From RI-153 sp963721725 (GTDB taxonomy: Bacteria > Chloroflexota > Anaerolineae > Caldilineales > Caldilineaceae), in the NCBI GenBank assembly GCA_963721725.1, contig CAVRLX010000002.1, positions 1 to 64,000 of the forward strand: DNA of 64,000 nucleotides. The letters run 5' to 3'. A model generated the notes under the pieces. That model made no database searches. It was not told where the DNA came from and worked only from the letters and a program-made list of their open reading frames with translations. The position numbers were made by a program, and so were the translations under genes. Positions 26,144 through 34,410 of the stretch are shown here, piece by piece (position 1 is the first letter of the stretch; every line of letters begins with the position of its first letter).

Positions 26144-27718
26144 TTATTTCCCCGGTCGGATCTGATAATTCGGCGCTTCTTTGGTGATGATCACACTGTG
26201 CGGGTGGCTTTCTTGATAGCCTGCCGGGCTGATACGCACAAAGCGCGCCTTCTGCCACAGTTCGGGGACGCTGCCCGCGCCCACATAGCCCATGCCGGAA
26301 CGCAGCCCGCCCATGAGCTGATAGACAAAATCTCGTAAAAAGCCCTTGTATGGGACTTGGCCTTCAATGCCTTCTGGCACAGTTTTGCCACCCACATCCG
26401 GCGAAGCGTTGCTGCGCTGGCCCGTTTGGTAACGGTCATCGGCGCGCCCTTTCATGGCGCCCAGGCTGCCCATGCCGCGATACTCCTTGAACGAACGCCC
26501 CTCGCGGATCACAATCTCACCCGGCGATTCATGTAGCCCGGCCAGCAGGCTGCCCAACATCACCGCCGACGCGCCCGCCGCCATGGCTTTGGTAATGTCG
26601 CCGCTGTAGCGGATGCCGCCATCGGCGATGATAGGCACGCCCAGCCGCGCTCCCACTTCGGCACATTCAGCCACGGCGGTCAATTGCGGCATCCCCGCGC
26701 CAGAGACAATGCGCGTGGTGCAGATCGAGCCAGCGCCCACGCCCACTTTGATCACATCGGCCCCGGCTTCGGCCAGCGCTGCCACCCCTTCCGGCGTGAC
26801 CACATTGCCCGCCAAAATCGGGATCTGCGGGAAGCGTCCGCGCACGGCGCGAATGGTCTCCACCACGCCTTTGCTATGACCGTGGGCGGTGTCAATGGCA
26901 ACCGCGTCAACCCCGGCGTTAATTAGCCGTTCGGCGCGTGCCAATCCATTTTCGCCCACGCCGATGGCCCCGGCCACCAGCAGTCGCCCGCGCTCATCTT
27001 TGGCAGCAAAGGGGAAATCTTGCCGCTTGAGAATGTCTTTATAGGTGATCAGCCCTTTAAGGTTGCCGGCATCATCCACCAGCGGCAGCTTTTCAATGCG
27101 GTAGCGGTGTAAAATTTCCTGGGCTTCTTCTAGCGTAGTGCCCAGCTTGGCCGTGATCAGCTCTTCCGCCACCATGTAATCGCGAATAGGGCGGCTGTAA
27201 TCGGTGGCAAAACGCACATCACGGTTGGTGAGAATGCCAATGAGCTTGCCGCGCTCGTCGGTGATGGGCACGCCGCTAATGTGATAGCGGCTCATCACGC
27301 TTTCGGCCTCGGCCAGCGTGTTGTGCGGGAGCAGCGTAATCGGGTCAACGATCATGCCGCTTTCGCTACGCTTGACCTTGTCGACCTCTTCGGCCTGTTG
27401 GTCGATTTGCAGGTTGCGGTGAATAATGCCCAACCCACCCTGGCGGGCCAGCGCAATCGCCAGATCCGCTTCGGTGACGGTATCCATAGCCGCGCTGAGG
27501 ATGGGGATATTCAGTCTGAGTTTGGGGTGTAATTCGATGCTAATGTCTACGTCAGAGGGCAGAATCTCGGCATAACCCGGCACAAGCAGCACATCGTCAA
27601 AAGTCATCGCCTCGTGGGCAAAAAGCGAATGAGAGCGGGTATAGCTCATTTCCACATGACGAGCGTAGCCATTGGTATGATCAGTTTCGTGGGCTGGCAA
27701 CAGAGTCGATACGTTCAT
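26144..27718 (-). CDS. guaB: IMP dehydrogenase
   Basis: A 524-residue enzyme oxidising IMP to XMP with NAD+, the first step to GMP. It begins MTFDDVLLVPGYAEILPSDV after a leader of about 39 residues. The start at 27718 is supported by GGAGG six bases before ATG, though an internal ATG (residue 24) is also possible. Two CBS domains (about 130-250) are inserted in the TIM barrel. The catalytic loop GVGAGSICTTRIVSGAGMPQ contains the nucleophilic Cys, and the C-terminal flap YRGMGSLGAM is present. It precedes purA and follows the his genes with a gap of about 130 bp. Confidence 0.96.
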   Translation of the reverse strand: MNVSTLLPAHETDHTNGYARHVEMSYTRSHSLFAHEAMTFDDVLLVPGYAEILPSDVDISIELHPKLRLNIPILSAAMDTVTEADLAIALARQGGLGIIHRNLQIDQQAEEVDKVKRSESGMIVDPITLLPHNTLAEAESVMSRYHISGVPITDERGKLIGILTNRDVRFATDYSRPIRDYMVAEELITAKLGTTLEEAQEILHRYRIEKLPLVDDAGNLKGLITYKDILKRQDFPFAAKDERGRLLVAGAIGVGENGLARAERLINAGVDAVAIDTAHGHSKGVVETIRAVRGRFPQIPILAGNVVTPEGVAALAEAGADVIKVGVGAGSICTTRIVSGAGMPQLTAVAECAEVGARLGVPIIADGGIRYSGDITKAMAAGASAVMLGSLLAGLHESPGEIVIREGRSFKEYRGMGSLGAMKGRADDRYQTGQRSNASPDVGGKTVPEGIEGQVPYKGFLRDFVYQLMGGLRSGMGYVGAGSVPELWQKARFVRISPAGYQESHPHSVIITKEAPNYQIRPGK

Positions 27719-27851
27719 TTAATTCCTCCCGGAACAGTGCAGTTTACACCGCATTATTCTATCACCGAGGGGAGGAGTTGCCGAATTAGATAGCCTGCAA
27801 CCAGCGCACCGCTGGTTTGAAGAGATAACTTTTGAGGATAAAGAGCAATTC

Positions 27852-28136
27852 CTACTTGAAACGCTTTGCCAACTCTGCTTCCAGATCGGCAAAGGTCAGA
27901 TCACGCGCTGCCAAAAGTACGAGACTATGATAGAGCATATCCGCCATTTCGTAGAGGACACGGTCATCGCCTTCGCCGCCCAGGGCCGCGACCACGGTTT
28001 CCACAGCTTCCTCGCCGATCTTCTGGCAGATCTTGCCCTGGCCGCTTTCAAACAGGCTGGCGGTGTATGAATGGGGGACGGGGTTGGCTTTGCGATCTTC
28101 AATGGTGGCAAAAAGTGCTTCAAGAACAGTGGACAC
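27852..28136 (-). CDS. hisE: Phosphoribosyl-ATP pyrophosphohydrolase
   Basis: A 94-residue MazG-like all-alpha enzyme that removes pyrophosphate from PR-ATP (histidine pathway step 2). Motifs are HSYTASLFESGQGKICQKIG, EEAVETVVAAL and YEMADMLYHSLVLLAARDL, containing the metal-binding Glu/Asp residues. It is the last gene of the minus-strand hisH-A-F-I-E order. HisE and HisI, often fused, are separate here and are split by a MITE-like repeat of about 120 bp. Confidence 0.93.
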   Translation of the reverse strand: MSTVLEALFATIEDRKANPVPHSYTASLFESGQGKICQKIGEEAVETVVAALGGEGDDRVLYEMADMLYHSLVLLAARDLTFADLEAELAKRFK

Positions 28137-28157
28137 GGCGATTTACCTCAAAAGTTG

Positions 28158-28275
28158 ACCGCAAAGAGGCAAAGGGCGCAAAGTAGATTTAATAGTAACG
28201 ATACAGGTTTAGGGTGCGTCGCACCTGTATAATTACATTTAATTTTTCTCTGCGCTCTCTGTGTTCTCTGGGGTG
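28158..28275. repeat. MITE-like element between hisI and hisE
   Basis: Imperfect terminal inverted repeats of about 27 bp (left ACCGCAAAGAGGCAAAGGGC..., right ...CTCTGTGTTCTCTGGGGTG) enclose about 60 bp. The centre holds a separate smaller palindrome (28195-28236) belonging to the dispersed GTGCGTCGCACC family, so one repeat has landed inside another. The right end supplies the last 12 or so codons of hisI. Confidence 0.55.
28195..28236. repeat. Short palindromic element (dispersed family, deleted form)
   Basis: GTAACGATACAGGT at 28195-28208 pairs with ACCTGTATAATTAC at 28223-28236, around a centre containing GGGTGCGTCGCACC. Same flanks as the longer copies near 34.3, 45.2 and 59.8 kb, but without the ACTCGCC part, as if the middle had been lost. 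Confidence 0.5.
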
Positions 28276-28603
28276 AAAAATTCTGTAGATCGGAAAAAGC
28301 AACTTGTTTCGCCTGTGTGGCAGGCTGGCCCTGCCGGGTCCACAAGCACGAGGAGTGTATCACCGTCGCAATCCACTCGCAATTCAACCACCTTCTGGGT
28401 GTTGCCGCTGGTGGCCCCTTTGTGCCAAAACTCCTGCCGGCTGCGGCTCCAAAAAACCGTCTCGCCGATTGCAAACGTGCGGTGCAGGCTCTCCGCGTTC
28501 ATCCACGCCATCATGAGTACCTGCCTAGTGGTAGCGTCTTGCACAATCGTGGGAATCAGACCCTCGGCGTTGAACTGAATAACGCTGAGAAGATCTTCGA
28601 AGG

Positions 28604-28607
<4 letters not shown>
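28239..28607 (-). CDS. hisI: Phosphoribosyl-AMP cyclohydrolase
   Basis: A 122-residue zinc enzyme that opens the adenine ring of PR-AMP (step 3 of histidine synthesis). Motifs are MMAWMNAESL, FWSRSRQEFWHKGATSGN and the metal-binding VDCDGDTLLVLVDPAGPACHTGE. The last 12 or so residues (FTPENTESAEKN) are encoded by the adjacent MITE-like repeat, so the original tail was probably shorter or different. The start overlaps the hisF stop by four bases (ATGA), implying translational coupling. Confidence 0.94.
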
Positions 28608-29401
<794 letters not shown>

Positions 29402-29430
29402 AGCGGCTTGTGTCCTGAGCGAATGAATTC

Positions 29431-29539
29431 ACCGCAGAAATAGAACGCAGATTTTCGCAGATCAGGAAGAAACGCTGCAAACCGTGAAAATCCGTTGAAT
29501 CTGCCCAATCTGCGTTCTATTTCTGAAATCTTTGCGGTG
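29431..29539. repeat. MITE-like inverted repeat between hisA and hisF
   Basis: The left arm at 29431-29453 (ACCGCAGAAATAGAACGCAG plus ATT) is the reverse complement of AATCTGCGTTCTATTTCTG at 29507-29525, continued by GCGGTGA near 29534. The two arms can form a stem of about 20 bp with a loop of about 55 nt. Similar in style, though not identical, to the repeat between hisI and hisE. Confidence 0.5.
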
Positions 29540-29546
29540 ACAATGG

Positions 29547-30794
29547 TTAGTCTAATAGCTCTCCAAAGTAGGCTGCCGCTTTCTCCAGCGTGGGGAGTTG
29601 TTCCGGCGAGGTGTCCACCAGCATCCACTTGGCATCGGCCAGCGACACCCAATGAGATTCGCTGTGATTGTCGTGGCCCAACACGGTTTCGCCAGGTCCA
29701 ATCTCGGCCAGGAAATAGTCGACAATGCGCTCGACCTCATAGGTGCGGATGGTTGCCATGTACTTTAAGGTAGTGTGGACTTCTTCGTGAACGGCGGCAA
29801 TCGGCAGCCCTGTTTCCTCGCCAAATTCACGCTGCGCACAGGTCAATTCACTTTCGCCTTCTTCCACGCCCCCGCGCGGAAACTGCCATTGCTCAAAGAA
29901 ACTGTTCCAAAGCAGAAGCACACGGATGCCTTCGGCGGTGCGGCGATAGGGGAGCAGCCCGGCGCTGTGGCGGACGAGCGGCCCGTTGGCAACGGCGATG
30001 GCCTCTTTCAAATCCAACGCGCCGGTGTAGATCGCCTGTCCCACCACCACGCCTTCAATGTTATAGTGTTCGTGGCGTTTCAGTTGGCGAATGTCGTAGA
30101 GGCTGGCGACGCCGCCGCTAGCAATCACCATCATATCGGTCATGTCACCCAAGTTGGAGGTGCTTTTGACATTAACGCCGGTGAGCATGCCGTCGCGGCT
30201 AATGTCCGTATAAACCACCCGACGCACGCCCAGGCACTTCATTTGGTGGGCCAGATCTACGGCGTCCACTTCGCTAACATCCTGCCAGCCGTGGATTGCC
30301 ACTTTGCCATCTCTGGCATCCATGCCCAGCACAATCCGGTCGGCTCCCCACTGCGCCACGGCATTGCGCACCAGATCAGGATTCTTCACCGCCGCCGTGC
30401 CGATCACCACGCGGTTCGCGCCCAAAGTGAAGGCGAGATCAATATCATCCATGCTGCGCATTCCCCCGCCAAACTGGATGGGAACCGTCACCGCTTTGCG
30501 AATTCTTTTCAAGCAGCGTAGGTTAATGGGCATTTCTGCCGGGGGCAGGCTTGTTTGTGGATCGTCTAGCCGTTGGATCACTGTGCTGGGCTGGCTGGGC
30601 ACGACCACCGCTGTGCTGCCACGGCTGAAGGCCCCATCCAAATTCACAATATGTAGCCATGTCGCCCCCTGGGAAACCCAGTGCCGTGCCATCTCCACAG
30701 GATCATCACTGAAAACCGTTTCGGCGTTGGGATCTCCTTGTCGCAGACGCACACATCGCCCCTGGCGCAGATCAATCGCAGGATAGATAATCAT
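29547..30794 (-). CDS. hisA: HisA isomerase fused to a C-terminal NUDIX hydrolase
   Basis: A 415-residue fusion. Residues 1-268 are HisA (ProFAR isomerase): MIIYPAIDLRQGRCVRLRQG with catalytic Asp8, FGGGMRSMDD, and the second acid in YTDISRDGML. An insert of about 25 residues (about 60-86, Pro/Ser/Gln-rich) follows LDGAFSRGS. Residues 275-415 are a NUDIX hydrolase with a perfect box, GGVEEGESELTCAQREFGEE then TGL (308-330), most like dinucleoside-polyphosphate hydrolases. The join, VANGPLVRHSAGLLPYR, has no start codon, so one polypeptide is made. Start 30794 is used because MIIYPAIDL is the normal HisA N-terminus. The NUDIX role is unknown. Confidence 0.9.
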   Translation of the reverse strand: MIIYPAIDLRQGRCVRLRQGDPNAETVFSDDPVEMARHWVSQGATWLHIVNLDGAFSRGSTAVVVPSQPSTVIQRLDDPQTSLPPAEMPINLRCLKRIRKAVTVPIQFGGGMRSMDDIDLAFTLGANRVVIGTAAVKNPDLVRNAVAQWGADRIVLGMDARDGKVAIHGWQDVSEVDAVDLAHQMKCLGVRRVVYTDISRDGMLTGVNVKSTSNLGDMTDMMVIASGGVASLYDIRQLKRHEHYNIEGVVVGQAIYTGALDLKEAIAVANGPLVRHSAGLLPYRRTAEGIRVLLLWNSFFEQWQFPRGGVEEGESELTCAQREFGEETGLPIAAVHEEVHTTLKYMATIRTYEVERIVDYFLAEIGPGETVLGHDNHSESHWVSLADAKWMLVDTSPEQLPTLEKAAAYFGELLD

Positions 30795-30854
30795 TGAATT
30801 TTGCACTTTCCAAAGAATGTTTCGAAGAGAGCTGATGAGCAATCGAGGGAAATT

Positions 30855-30870
30855 GTTAAGAATTCTTAAC
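30855..30870. promoter_or_regulatory. 16-bp perfect palindrome upstream of hisA
   Basis: GTTAAGAATTCTTAAC is a perfect dyad about 60 bp upstream of the hisA start on the minus strand. Its size and place suit a dimeric repressor site. No regulator is identified. Confidence 0.4.
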
Positions 30871-30899
30871 CCCTATGCGGTCACTCTATCACAGCGCCA

Positions 30900-30930
30900 A
30901 AGGTGGATAAGGTAACGTTGCATCCACCTT
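30900..30930. terminator. Hairpin after the phosphatase-like gene
   Basis: AAGGTGGA (30900-30907) pairs with TCCACCTT (30923-30930) around a 15-nt loop, downstream of the minus-strand phosphatase-like gene and upstream of hisA. It could reduce read-through between the two. There is no strong T run. Confidence 0.4.
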
Positions 30931-30962
30931 GCGCCAAACGCTGGCAGCCGAAAGCTCTTGGC

Positions 30963-31553
30963 CTAGCCACGCATGGACGTGCCCGCCACCGGCCGAAAAT
31001 CCGACACCAAGCGGCTGGCGTTCAGATCAACTTGGGCGACGGCGGCAAAGCTGAGGGAGCGCCAAGCGTGAATATCCACATGATCCTGGCGCAGGAGGTG
31101 CGCCCGATAGAGGCTAAGGGTAAGGCCGTGGCCCACAAGCGCCACCGTTTGCCCTTTGAATTTCCGGTGCAGCGCTTCAATACCAGCCAGAAAGCGGGCT
31201 TGTGCCGTGGCCGCCGTTTCCCAGCCGCCAATCGATTGGTTGGGGCTGGCAAAGACTTGCGCCACATGCCCCACGTAGTCGTCGATCCACTTGGGCGTGC
31301 GCCGAAGTTCATCGAGGCGCGCGTCCACCATTACAGAAATGGGGCGAGTACGCAACACCGGCTCCAACGTCAGCCGCGTTTTGGGTTCGCTGCTCAGCGC
31401 TGCCCGTGTGACAGTGGACCAGAAGGGTTCTTCTGCCAGCCGCGCTGCCTGGGCGCGCCCCGATTCGGAGAGCGTCCAGCTTGTGGCATCTATATCGGGT
31501 CGTTGTTCGGTGTGGGCATGGGTGATCAGATAGAGGATGGTCATGGCAATCAT
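30963..31553 (-). CDS. Histidine phosphatase superfamily protein (THA variant)
   Basis: A 196-residue phosphoglycerate-mutase-like protein. The catalytic loop reads LYLITHAHTEQ: the phosphate-accepting His is kept but the usual Arg of the RHG motif is Thr. Other elements are LSESGRAQAARLAEEPFW, SSEPKTRLTLEPV and the second catalytic His in VALVGHGLTLSLYRAHLL. It lies between hisH (four-base overlap) and hisA. Because histidine synthesis needs a histidinol-phosphate phosphatase and several unrelated families supply it, such a role is conceivable, but nothing in the sequence proves it. An ATG three codons in (31544) is an alternative start. Confidence 0.75.
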   Translation of the reverse strand: MIAMTILYLITHAHTEQRPDIDATSWTLSESGRAQAARLAEEPFWSTVTRAALSSEPKTRLTLEPVLRTRPISVMVDARLDELRRTPKWIDDYVGHVAQVFASPNQSIGGWETAATAQARFLAGIEALHRKFKGQTVALVGHGLTLSLYRAHLLRQDHVDIHAWRSLSFAAVAQVDLNASRLVSDFRPVAGTSMRG

Positions 31554-32242
31554 GAATTGCGAATTGCAAGGGGCGAATTGCCAACGGTGTCGTCTGCCGT
31601 CACCATTTTCATAAAGTTGCGCAGGATGTGCAGCCCGACAGTATGGCTTTTTTCCGGGTGGGGTTGAATGCCCCAGGCGTTGCGATAGCGCACAATCGAG
31701 GGATAATCAATGCCGTAATCGGTGACCGCCAGCACCGCGCTGGGATCGGCAGCGTCGCAGTAATAGCTGTGGGCGAAATAGGCAAAGATGCCTGACGCCA
31801 CATCGGCCAAGAGCGGATCTTCCCGGCGAATGTGCAGTTGATTCCAGCCGATTTGCGGCACGCGCAAGGTGTGGCTGGCCCGTCCCGGATCAGTCATGGC
31901 TGCCGAAAAGCGGCGCACCTTGCCGGGGATCAAATGCAGCCCTTCGTGCTGGCCCATCTCTTCGCTTTCGTCGAAGAGCAGTTGCATGCCCACACAGATG
32001 CCCAGCAGCGGCAACCCGGCCTGTACACTCTCTAACAGCGGCGTTTCAAAGCCCTGGCGGCGCAAATTGTCTACGCTATCGCCAAAGGCTCCCTGACCCG
32101 GCAATACCACGGCCTTCCAACGCGTAAAATCCACCGGACGATCCACAATGTCCACTTCAATCCCCAGCGGACCGGCCACGGTTTCAAAGGCCCGGTAGAC
32201 GCTGCGCAGATTGCCCACGCCATAATCAATCACGGCGATCAT
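31550..32242 (-). CDS. hisH: Imidazole glycerol phosphate synthase, glutaminase subunit
   Basis: A 230-residue class I glutamine amidotransferase. The start MIAVIDYGVGNLRSV (32242) is the standard HisH N-terminus with GGAAG just upstream; a longer frame exists to 32281. The nucleophile is Cys83 in LLGICVGMQLLF, with the His-Glu pair in WGIQPHPEKSH near the end. It supplies ammonia to HisF. Its start lies inside the end of the DUF402 gene (17-base overlap), and its stop overlaps the next gene by four bases, so the genes form one translational unit. Confidence 0.94.
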   Translation of the reverse strand: MIAVIDYGVGNLRSVYRAFETVAGPLGIEVDIVDRPVDFTRWKAVVLPGQGAFGDSVDNLRRQGFETPLLESVQAGLPLLGICVGMQLLFDESEEMGQHEGLHLIPGKVRRFSAAMTDPGRASHTLRVPQIGWNQLHIRREDPLLADVASGIFAYFAHSYYCDAADPSAVLAVTDYGIDYPSIVRYRNAWGIQPHPEKSHTVGLHILRNFMKMVTADDTVGNSPLAIRNS

Positions 32243-32759
32243 AGGCTTCCCTTTTTTCCACTGGCGAAATTTCAATGGCAAAATTTCGGATCAACGATGG
32301 CGGCATTCGCTCTTGATAGATCTCCAACGTCAACTCTCGGATGCGCTTTTCGGCCCACACGGCTTGGGACGATGAGATCGCGCCCGATTCCAGCGCATCT
32401 TCAAAGCTCGGCTCGCCCATCACCGTCATCTGGCCTGTGGGCAGCAGCCACAACCCCAGAAACAGATGATGGGTGCTATACTTGCCGGTGCTGGCCTGGA
32501 TAGGTTCGCTTACAGGCAGATAGAGGCCGATGGCTTGGCCGCTGGCATCAAAATATTTGTCAACAATCTGGCGAGGGTTGGGCAGCCAAAAACGAAACCA
32601 GACGTAATCTGGGCCGCTGATCTGCCTGCCGCGTATGCGTTGTGTACCCGCCGGATTCACCCATTCGGCGCGCTCCACCAATAGCCCGCTCAGCCACTCG
32701 GAACGATACGCGTGCATTTGCGGGTTTGTCTGCCATTCGCCACTTTGGATTAGTTGCAT
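32226..32759 (-). CDS. DUF402 family protein
   Basis: A 177-residue protein. The pattern VWFRFWLPNPRQIVDKYFDA, then YLPVSEP, LGLWLLPTGQMTVMGEPSFE and a helical end DALESGAISSSQAVWAEKRI matches DUF402. Related proteins such as Ntdp from Staphylococcus hydrolyse nucleoside tri- and diphosphates. Activity here is inferred from family only. It overlaps hisH by 17 bases and is 12 bases from the nitrilase-family gene, so it is probably expressed with both. Confidence 0.7.
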   Translation of the reverse strand: MQLIQSGEWQTNPQMHAYRSEWLSGLLVERAEWVNPAGTQRIRGRQISGPDYVWFRFWLPNPRQIVDKYFDASGQAIGLYLPVSEPIQASTGKYSTHHLFLGLWLLPTGQMTVMGEPSFEDALESGAISSSQAVWAEKRIRELTLEIYQERMPPSLIRNFAIEISPVEKREAYDRRD

Positions 32760-32771
32760 TGGATTGGCTGT

Positions 32772-33587
32772 TTAATACTTTTTCACCACTGAACGATAGG
32801 CGGTTGGCTCACGGAATTGGATCAACTGGCGCTCTTCGCGCTCCTCGCGCACCCGGTCCAGGTCAATCGTCGCCACGGCATAGCCTTCAATTGGCTCTTC
32901 CAACACCGTGTACAACTCACCCGACGGCCCCACCAACATACTATCCCCGGCGAACTGCATGGTTGGCTCCTGGCCCACGCGATTGGCCGCCGCCACAAAC
33001 ATGGCGTTTTCGGCGGCCCGGCTAATAATGTGGGCGCGCCACTGTTCCTGCCGGTTGATCTCCCAATTGGCGCTGAGCACCACCAACTCGGCCCCTTCCA
33101 GGGTCAGGCTGCGCGCCGTTTCGGGGAAGATAATATCCGATCCAACCATCAGGCCAAAGCGACCCCACTCGGCATCAACGTTGATAAACTTGAAGCCGCC
33201 CCGATAGACCTGGCGCTCTTCGCCCAGCAGATGCACCTTGCGATATTCGCCGGCCACATCGCCCTCTGGCCCCAAACAGGCCACCCCATTATAGAGAATG
33301 CTCTCCACTTTTTCTTTGATCACCAGACCAAAGACAATATGGACGTTGTAATCGTGGGCGCGTTTTGCCAGATAGTTGGTGGCATGGCCGGGAACCCGCT
33401 CGGCCATATCCGTGGCGCGCAGCCCCAACTCTGTGCCGGTGTAGCTCAACTCTGGAAAGACAATCAGATCCGTGGGCTGTTCGCTACAGATCCGCTCCAC
33501 AAAATCGCCCATCTTGCGCAGGTTTTCCTCTGGGGTTGCCAGCGCCGGGGCCATTTGAACCAGTGCAATTGTAACTTCTCGAGGCAT
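32772..33587 (-). CDS. Nitrilase-superfamily protein lacking the catalytic Cys
   Basis: A 271-residue carbon-nitrogen hydrolase fold. The start 33587 (MPREVTIALVQMAPALATP) is the usual N-terminus; an upstream extension to 33665 looks non-coding. Of the Glu-Lys-Cys triad, E46 (IVFPELSYTG) and K117 (EYRKVHLLGEE) are present. Where C-(Y/W/F)-D is expected, the sequence is GLMVGSDIIFPE, with Gly149 in place of Cys. The other family motifs are normal (AELVVLSANWEI, ARAENAMFV-like). It may be a non-catalytic member or use another mechanism. A sequencing error would need more than a single base change to restore Cys-Tyr. Divergent from lspA. Confidence 0.8.
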   Translation of the reverse strand: MPREVTIALVQMAPALATPEENLRKMGDFVERICSEQPTDLIVFPELSYTGTELGLRATDMAERVPGHATNYLAKRAHDYNVHIVFGLVIKEKVESILYNGVACLGPEGDVAGEYRKVHLLGEERQVYRGGFKFINVDAEWGRFGLMVGSDIIFPETARSLTLEGAELVVLSANWEINRQEQWRAHIISRAAENAMFVAAANRVGQEPTMQFAGDSMLVGPSGELYTVLEEPIEGYAVATIDLDRVREEREERQLIQFREPTAYRSVVKKY

Positions 33588-33723
33588 GAACTCTCCCCAT
33601 GCGGTGTATGTTCTTGGCTTGAAAATGAATTTGGGTAGTATAGCACAGATGCACCAATTCACCATTCGGGGGGCTTTTGCGGTACAATCAACTCACTGTT
33701 TTTGACCATAAGGAGACCTTTCT

Positions 33724-34281
33724 ATGCCTTCCAACCCGCTTGCCTATATCGGGCGTCGCATCTGGTTAATTTTGCTGGTGGCCGCTGTGGTGATTGGCCT
33801 CGATCAATGGACCAAAGAACTGGTGCGCCAGTCCATCCCCAAATATGACTTTGTGGTGCCGATTCCTGCACTCGGCCACTATTTTATCTTTGAACACGTG
33901 GAAAACTACGGAGCCGCCTTTGGCATCTTCCAGGGTGCTGGCAGCTTTTTTGTGATCGTCGCCGCCGTGGTCTCGGTGGTGATCCTGGTCTATGCCGTGC
34001 GCTCGTTGCCGCCCACCCAGATCTTGATTCGTGTGCTATTGGGCTTGCAAATGGGCGGTGCGATTGGCAACGTGGTGGACCGCATCAACCAGGGCTACGT
34101 AACAGACTTTATTAAAGTCGGCATTCCCGGCGTCTATTACTGGCCCAACTTCAACATTGCCGACAGCGCCATTGTCTGCGGCGTCATCGGGCTGGCGGGG
34201 CTGCTGCTCTGGCAGGACTTTCGCCAAAGCCGCGCCGCCAAAGAAGATCCCGATGCCCGCCTGGTCAACGCCCAAGAATAA
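33724..34281 (+). CDS. lspA: Lipoprotein signal peptidase (signal peptidase II)
   Basis: A 185-residue aspartic membrane protease with four helices. Conserved regions are GLDQWTKELVRQSI, VENYGAAFGIF, the first catalytic Asp in GAIGNVVDRINQGYVTDFI and the second in FNIADSAIVCG. It cleaves signal peptides of diacylglyceryl-modified lipoproteins, such as the ABC binding proteins in this window. The C-terminus has a charged cytoplasmic tail. AAGGAG lies upstream of the ATG. It precedes the RluD-type gene, the common lspA-rluD order. Confidence 0.93.
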   Translation: MPSNPLAYIGRRIWLILLVAAVVIGLDQWTKELVRQSIPKYDFVVPIPALGHYFIFEHVENYGAAFGIFQGAGSFFVIVAAVVSVVILVYAVRSLPPTQILIRVLLGLQMGGAIGNVVDRINQGYVTDFIKVGIPGVYYWPNFNIADSAIVCGVIGLAGLLLWQDFRQSRAAKEDPDARLVNAQE

Positions 34282-34284
34282 TTT

Positions 34285-34376
34285 TGTATCGATTCAGATC
34301 TAGGGGGCGACGCACTCGCCAGGGGTAGATCGGGTGTGAAAGGTTTTGTGGTGAGTGCGTTGCACCTGTAGTTACA
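34285..34376. repeat. Dispersed palindromic element, copy near lspA
   Basis: The left arm GGGCGACGCACTCGCC at 34305-34320 and right arm GGTGAGTGCGTTGCACC at 34350-34366 form an imperfect palindrome. The outer flanks GTATCGATTCAGATCTAGGG and CACCTGTAGTTAC match those of the copy at 45.2 kb. It sits between lspA and the pseudouridine synthase gene. Confidence 0.7.
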
Positions 34377-34410
34377 TATTTTTTAACTTCTTTGCTGCAA
34401 GGAACATGCT

